From: Otis tarda
Lineage: Eukaryota > Chordata > Aves > Otidiformes > Otididae
Length of the DNA stretch: 64,000 bases
Assembly (NCBI GenBank): GCA_026413225.1
Contig: CM048591.1
Location: forward strand, 41,036,803 to 41,100,802
Direction: 5' to 3'
The notes beneath the pieces were generated by a model. The model did no database searches. It saw only the letters and a list, made by a program, of their open reading frames with translations, and was not told where the DNA came from. The position numbers were made by a program, and so were the translations under genes. Numbering within the stretch: position 1 is the first letter of the stretch; each line of letters begins with the position of its first letter. Below are positions 58,451 through 64,000 of this stretch, in pieces.

Positions 58451-61400
58451 AGGTAGCTAGAGCCAAAACATTATTGCAGATTTTTGGAGATGGAGAACAT
58501 GAGACAAGAAAGTGGATTCTTGCTGCCAAGAGGGAGACAGAAGGGAGTCTGTGACAGACACTTGCCTCAAAAACGGCTAATGTAAGGGCAACTTCACAAA
58601 TAGTATAGTTTTAAATACGACTCTGTGCTACTAAAAATATTTGTTGGCTGTTAGGTAAAATTAGAATTTTATGATTTCTTACTATTGCCATATGATAAAA
58701 AGCATGTGCATTAATCCATGAAATGTCAATGTCCATCATGACAGCTGGAATGGATCCTAGCTGTGATTATATATTAGATGTTTACAATGACAAACAGTTT
58801 TATTAGAGTGAAGGAGTTCAACTTCTCCTTTTGTGAGACTTTTTAAAATTTCAGAATAATGTTATGGTAGATCATACAGTGCAATGTGTTCTTAACCATG
58901 TTACCTGTCTTTAGGAAACAGTATATTGAAATAGATAGCATATTTATACTACTTAGAACTTATACTTTGGCAATTAAGGGATTTGAAATCCCTTAAAATA
59001 GCCTAGCTTGTTTGCAGTGGCTTATGTAGCGAGACATAACCTAAAATCATACTATCTGCAGCATACGTATAAGATGTACTAGACTGGAGGGGCATCTTAT
59101 GTTGACGCTTAAATGATGCACGTTGTAGGATCCTTTGATAAGTGGTTGGTCTATGAATTTGACTGTGTCTTGAGTGAAGTCTGTAAAGTAAAAATGAGCT
59201 CATCGTGTGCTGCTTTTCTTCTCAGTAACGTGTGCTGGGAAGAATAAGAATATAATGAAGTACTGATTTGCTCTTGTAGTGCTTTCTTTTTTAGGGTAAA
59301 TTAATACAATTGTCAGTTTCCCTTGGATTTCCAATCCTTTCAACAAAGGCTGTCATGGAGATTACTTGCATTTGTGGTAGGGGCTTCAGTCTTGCAGTTT
59401 TTTGCTAACTGACTGTAAAGTTCTTCCCCCTAGTTTTGTACCTGTCTCTGTACTGTCTGTGTCTTTTCTCCTAAAATGCAGTTCAGGTTTGTTTGGTATA
59501 AGTCAGTGAACTTATTTTGCATTTTCCCTACTCTTTAAGGGCATATTCACCCACATCAACGATGAGCTGGTCAGCTGTGGACAGATGGCAGCTCTGCCTC
59601 AGTCCCCTGAGCATCTGCCTCTGCCTCTGCTGACAAAGATGCTCTGTGTCTCCTCAGCTGAAAGGACAAGAGAGGGCTTGGAGAACCACTGAATATTTCA
59701 TCCAACATGAAGTGAATAAGTGATTTTACAGCTTACTTATGGTGATTAAATTAAATCAATTCCCCTCATATGTATTTTATTCATTGCTTGACTAGTTCTT
59801 ATTTTGGAGGAGAATGGCAGTGTAGGCTGTATGTAGTCTGCCTCGCTCCCTCTGGCTCTTGCACACAACCACTGCCCCTTTTGCCCCACTCACAGAGCCT
59901 TTCGTTCAGGTCTTTCTTTCTGAGAGGGAGGAGGTCATGTAATTTTGACTAATCTGATCCTGGCTGCTGGATGTTTAGCCAAAGTTGGGTGAGAAGTCAG
60001 AGTAGTGTGTTGTATTTTCTGGGTTTCTTTTTCCCCTCTTGCAAACCCCCAGAGATATAAGGTGTGGTGGAGATCTGAATAGAAAGGCTCTGACACTTGC
60101 TCACTACTGTCTTGTCAGTGTAGATAAAGTTTCAGCTGATCAAAACAGCCCTGAGGCAAGAACAAGACAGCTTTTCTCTCCAGTCTGCTGCTGAAAAGCC
60201 TTTAACAGAGTGGAAGCCAGTAAATTAACACTGGCTATTACCAGGTTGAGAGGTTTTGTTTAGCACTTAGCTAATTTTGTAGTCACGTGGTTTGTACTCT
60301 GGATGGGAGGATGGTGGTGAAATCTTCCACGTGGCTTGTCACTGGGCTACCCTTCTCTGTGTGCAGGGTGAATCTACAGAGATGTAGAAAATTGGGTTTA
60401 GCAGCGCTGTTCACTGCCAGTGTTCCTGGTGCTGGTTTATGGATATAAAAGGTCACACATTATCCATTCAGTCAGCTGTTAGACCTGACTCTACAGCAAT
60501 CAATCAGCCCCTGCCAATTGCCAGATACTTTCCTCTTGATCTCTACATTGGAGACAGCTAAGGTGTAAGAGATACAGCTGTGTCTTTCACAGAAGTGTTT
60601 CCACTGTGATTCATGACCCCTTGAACATTCTGGTGTCTGTCAGCTGTGCAGGAGGAATGAATATAACACCAGCTTACTCTGTGTGAAAGGGCAGTGCTTG
60701 GGGACAGCTGGGGGTGGGGGTGTTGGCTTAAATCACAGCCCCTCTTCACACCCCAGCTGCAGAAGGAAATAGCACCATCCTTACTTTGGGGGAGAATAGA
60801 AGAAAAGAAATTAAGAGTAGGATTGTGTACTATCTCCTCCTCTGAGATGGGAGAAATAATGCCTCCTGCTGTGGAAGATCACCATATTCTTGTCTGAGAT
60901 GTGTTGAAGGGTATGGTGGCTTGGTGAGGAATACAGCACAGTGAGGAGAAACTGAAAGGTTTCCTGACGAGGCAAAGTCGTGAGGAGTCCTGAGGAGGAG
61001 GACTGGGAGCCTCAGGTGCCAAAGTCTGAGAATTTTCAAAGGAAGACGTGCTGGGGTAAGAAGAGTGAGGAAACACAAGAGAAAGTGAAAGCAGTCCATG
61101 TCATATAGTCCCCACCCACCCCCTGCAAGATTACTCTTCATTTCCATTAAAATGCTAAGAGAAGAATTTGGCTTGTCCCATAATAATTAGTAACATAATG
61201 ATTTACATTAGAGGGTGGTTGGTTTCTGGATAGCTAAAGGTTAGGCTTTTGGAAAAACACTAATGAGAGTACAGTAGGAGCTGCACAGCAGGAGCCAACC
61301 CCTTTGCTTACGGCTTTGTCACCTTCCTAGCCATTGTTCAGCCCCAAAGCCCGGTTTCCATCAGCTTTTTCTCAGGGTCATGTTTCTGTTGCTACTGTGG

Positions 61401-64000
61401 CTGTATATAGTGATTTGGCTTTCTCACTTCCTTTGCTCTCTGTCTCTCTGGTCTTTTGGCATCTTTTTTTACAGACGCACAAAACCTTTGAAGATAATAC
61501 CCAGTGAACTACCTTCACACATGGAGTGAGGTGGAAGTAAAAAGTTCATTGCATACAGAGATTCATCAAAACCTCTTCCGTTTTGTTCCACAAAGTGTAA
61601 GATTTTTGTGGTCCAGGCTCCTTTTTTGATTCTCTTTCACGCTTTATTGTGCAGCATCAGGCTGGCTGCTCTGACTGGCTGTCATGATTCCTCCACATCT
61701 GAAGGGCAGAAAGGGGTGAGGTTACATAAGTTCATGAAGTCCACAGAGAGCTTTGAGAAGTCAGGCTGGAAATTACTGCAGAATGAGAAAGGTGCTACAT
61801 AGATGAGAAGAGGTTCTGGCAGTGTGAAAACTAGGACCACAAGAAAAGCAGAGGCCCCTTCCGCACCAAACAAATTACCGCAGGGGAGTGCAATGAGCAT
61901 GACCTTGAAATGAGCATATGACTCCATGAAAATTGTGCTGAAAAGAGCAATCATAGACTGGCCAGTTTATTGTAAGAAATAAGTGGAAATACACACCAGA
62001 AGGGCAGTAGAGGAATTTGTAAAATGCCGTCCTGATGAGCCTTGTCTCTTATAAAAGATGCAAGTTTGTGAGAGTTGTTACAGTGAGTAAATTAAAGAAG
62101 ATTTCCAATATTGAACAGATATGTCAGATGCCCTTTTCTCATAAAAGTTTTGCTGATGAATCAGTTTTATGCTGGTATTTTCTTTCCTCCTTAGACATGC
62201 ACCGGTCTTGTTTCCTGACTGTGTATATAATCAATTTTTCCTATTTTTTTCTTCATGAATTAAAGAAAGAAAAAGATATTGCTGTGATTGTTGCTATGAA
62301 AAGTGCAATAAAGCTGATTATCTCTTTTTTTTTTTTGTTTTTCTATATTTTCTGTCTTAGAGTTGTATTACTTTACAAAAGAGTAAAGGAAGGAAGTGGA
62401 GGAAGAAAATTTGGTCAGGAATTCTCTTGGTGGTTGTGATATTTGTCAGAATAGGCCTTGCAATTTGTGCAGGCTGTATTTGTTGTTATACTGGAAAACT
62501 GGAAGAAAACATCCATTCTGTTTCTTTTCCTACTATTTAATCCTAGATATGATCAAGGGTGGCATCTATTGTGATTTACAGCAGCTCTGGCTCTCCGTGT
62601 GTATTTATGGATTTGTTGGACAGTTGGCACAGGGCCCACTGGAGCACAAGCAGGGATCTGGTCATGTTCCCATTTTCTCTGCTTGCATATCTTTCTTACC
62701 TTTGATGCTGAAGGCTGAATATGAAAGAGGAAGCATTTCTCCAGCTCTGGGATATTAGTGATCTTCCTTCATATGGAAGGAATTTCTAGGTTAATACTGT
62801 GTGTTGTTGCATCACTATTATGCTAATACTGTGTTTTAAGGCTAGTATTGGGAGTTGCTGGTGGCTACTGTTTTTAGGAAAAGACAAACACGTTATACTA
62901 TTGCAAAACCGTCTGTGTCAAAATGGTATGATATGCATAAAACAAATCTTCCTTGACCTGCATGTTGATATTAGGTAATTTTCATGTACTCTGTACCTGT
63001 AATGCATTTGGAACTTTTGTTAACTTTTGCGATATCTTTGAAAATAAGATAGAAATTAATATTAGCTTCTTGGAACTTACAAACACGTTTAAATCAATTC
63101 TACTCTGGTTGAACAGTTGAATTAATATGAAGGGAAAATGTTACATGAAACTTTTTTTCCCACCAAATCCTCCCTGAATTCTCTGTCTGTCCACTCCAAG
63201 GCAATTTTAAGGAATATTTCCTCTTACTGGTGTGCTGTCATTTGGAGGAAAATACTTTTTCCTATTAACACATGGTCAGGATTGTGACCTCGCCTCAGTT
63301 TTTAAAAGAAGTGATATAACATGCATTTCAGTCCTTCAACCTTCAAGTCATCAAGAACTTAGCTCATTAGCAGTGTGATTCCCATTTGACCATAAGGAAT
63401 GCCTACTGATGCTCAAAAGTGGTTAGAACTAACATTTCCTCACAGAAGCCTGTGGAAACTGAATGACTTTCATTCATATCTTTGGCAATCTTCATAGCTC
63501 TTATTAGAAAGATAAATAAAACTTTGTGATGATATACATTGGCTTGAAACAGGAAGTTCAAGAACTCTTATGAGAAAATTAGGTTTTCCCCTAAGCATTC
63601 CAGACCAGGGCTATGCACCTGAAAGGTTTAGGTCATTTCAGTGTTTGAGTATTTTTTTTTTTTTAACTTCAGTTACTGATTTAAAATAGAGAAAAAAATG
63701 ATACCAAAATGTAACACAGTATTCCTGGTGCAAAATTAGTAGTGCCAGAGACAGAATGTAACAACTTTCCTCCATCTGCTGGCTGGAGTCCTAATGTAGT
63801 CTCTATGAGGTTTGTCTTATTTTGTGATGAGAGCACATTTTTGGCTCATATTCAGCCTAGTGTCCACTGTAATTCCTTTGTACTTTCCAGGAGAGAAGAT
63901 TTCAGTGATATTTAGGTGATGTAAATGTGTTTTCTACTACTGCTGTCGTCAGAGTAAAGCTAGTAAAACACCGCTAGATTTAGATGAGCTGAGATACTTC

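Larger units (their letters stand above)
53706..64000. other. Unique sequence, no gene recognised
   Basis: Mostly AT-rich single-copy DNA. It includes the GC/CpG-richer patch at 56.0-56.6 kb, simple repeats near 56.8 and 57.6 kb and an old CR1/L3-like relic at 58.2 kb, listed separately. Open frames up to 134 codons (for example 62,035-62,439) have no recognisable domain. From 58.5 kb to the end nothing beyond short homopolymers was recognised. Confidence 0.55.

Overview
The window looks like a stretch of bird nuclear genome with no recognisable protein-coding gene of the host. The evidence for a bird is a CR1 LINE whose 3' end carries the characteristic 8-base ATTCTATG repeats, a second short CR1 tail, and two LTR copies of a type I recognise from avian endogenous retroviruses. 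The sequence is AT-rich, has few interspersed repeats, and no candidate ORF outside CR1 shows family-like protein features. This fits an intergenic gene desert or a very large intron. No bacterial-type operon, CRISPR array, rRNA or tRNA is visible.

Layout. Bases 1-15,997 are mostly anonymous unique sequence with short homopolymer, AT-rich and G-rich tracts, plus a 10-base tandem duplication at 5121-5140 that happens to create a perfect 13-base loxP arm. Bases 15,998-25,236 are framed by two nearly identical (3 substitutions, 1 single-base indel) inverted copies of a 473/474-bp segment, 8.3 kb apart. Between them is a homeodomain/octamer-rich block (about 18,640-19,340) that looks like conserved regulatory DNA. 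Bases 23.8-24.8 kb, 29.5-29.7 kb, 30.3-30.8 kb and 58.2-58.5 kb hold old, decayed amniote repeats (MIR/CR1-L3-like). Bases 31.6-36.0 kb contain several regulatory-looking blocks and an LTR (about 34,503-35,247, + strand). Bases 36-49.7 kb are unique sequence with microsatellites, a diverged 45-bp direct repeat pair and two further regulatory-looking blocks. A repeat-dense island follows at 49.8-53.7 kb: a CR1 tail, an internally deleted LTR copy and a 2.5-kb 5'-truncated CR1, all on the minus strand. The CR1 keeps a continuous reading frame through the whole reverse transcriptase. Bases 53.7-64 kb are unique again, with a GC/CpG-richer patch at about 56.0-56.6 kb.

I did not find an obvious new biological system. 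The strongest anomalies are the near-identical inverted duplication and the CR1 with its uninterrupted reverse transcriptase frame. All regulatory-element calls are inferences from base composition and motif content, without any alignment.
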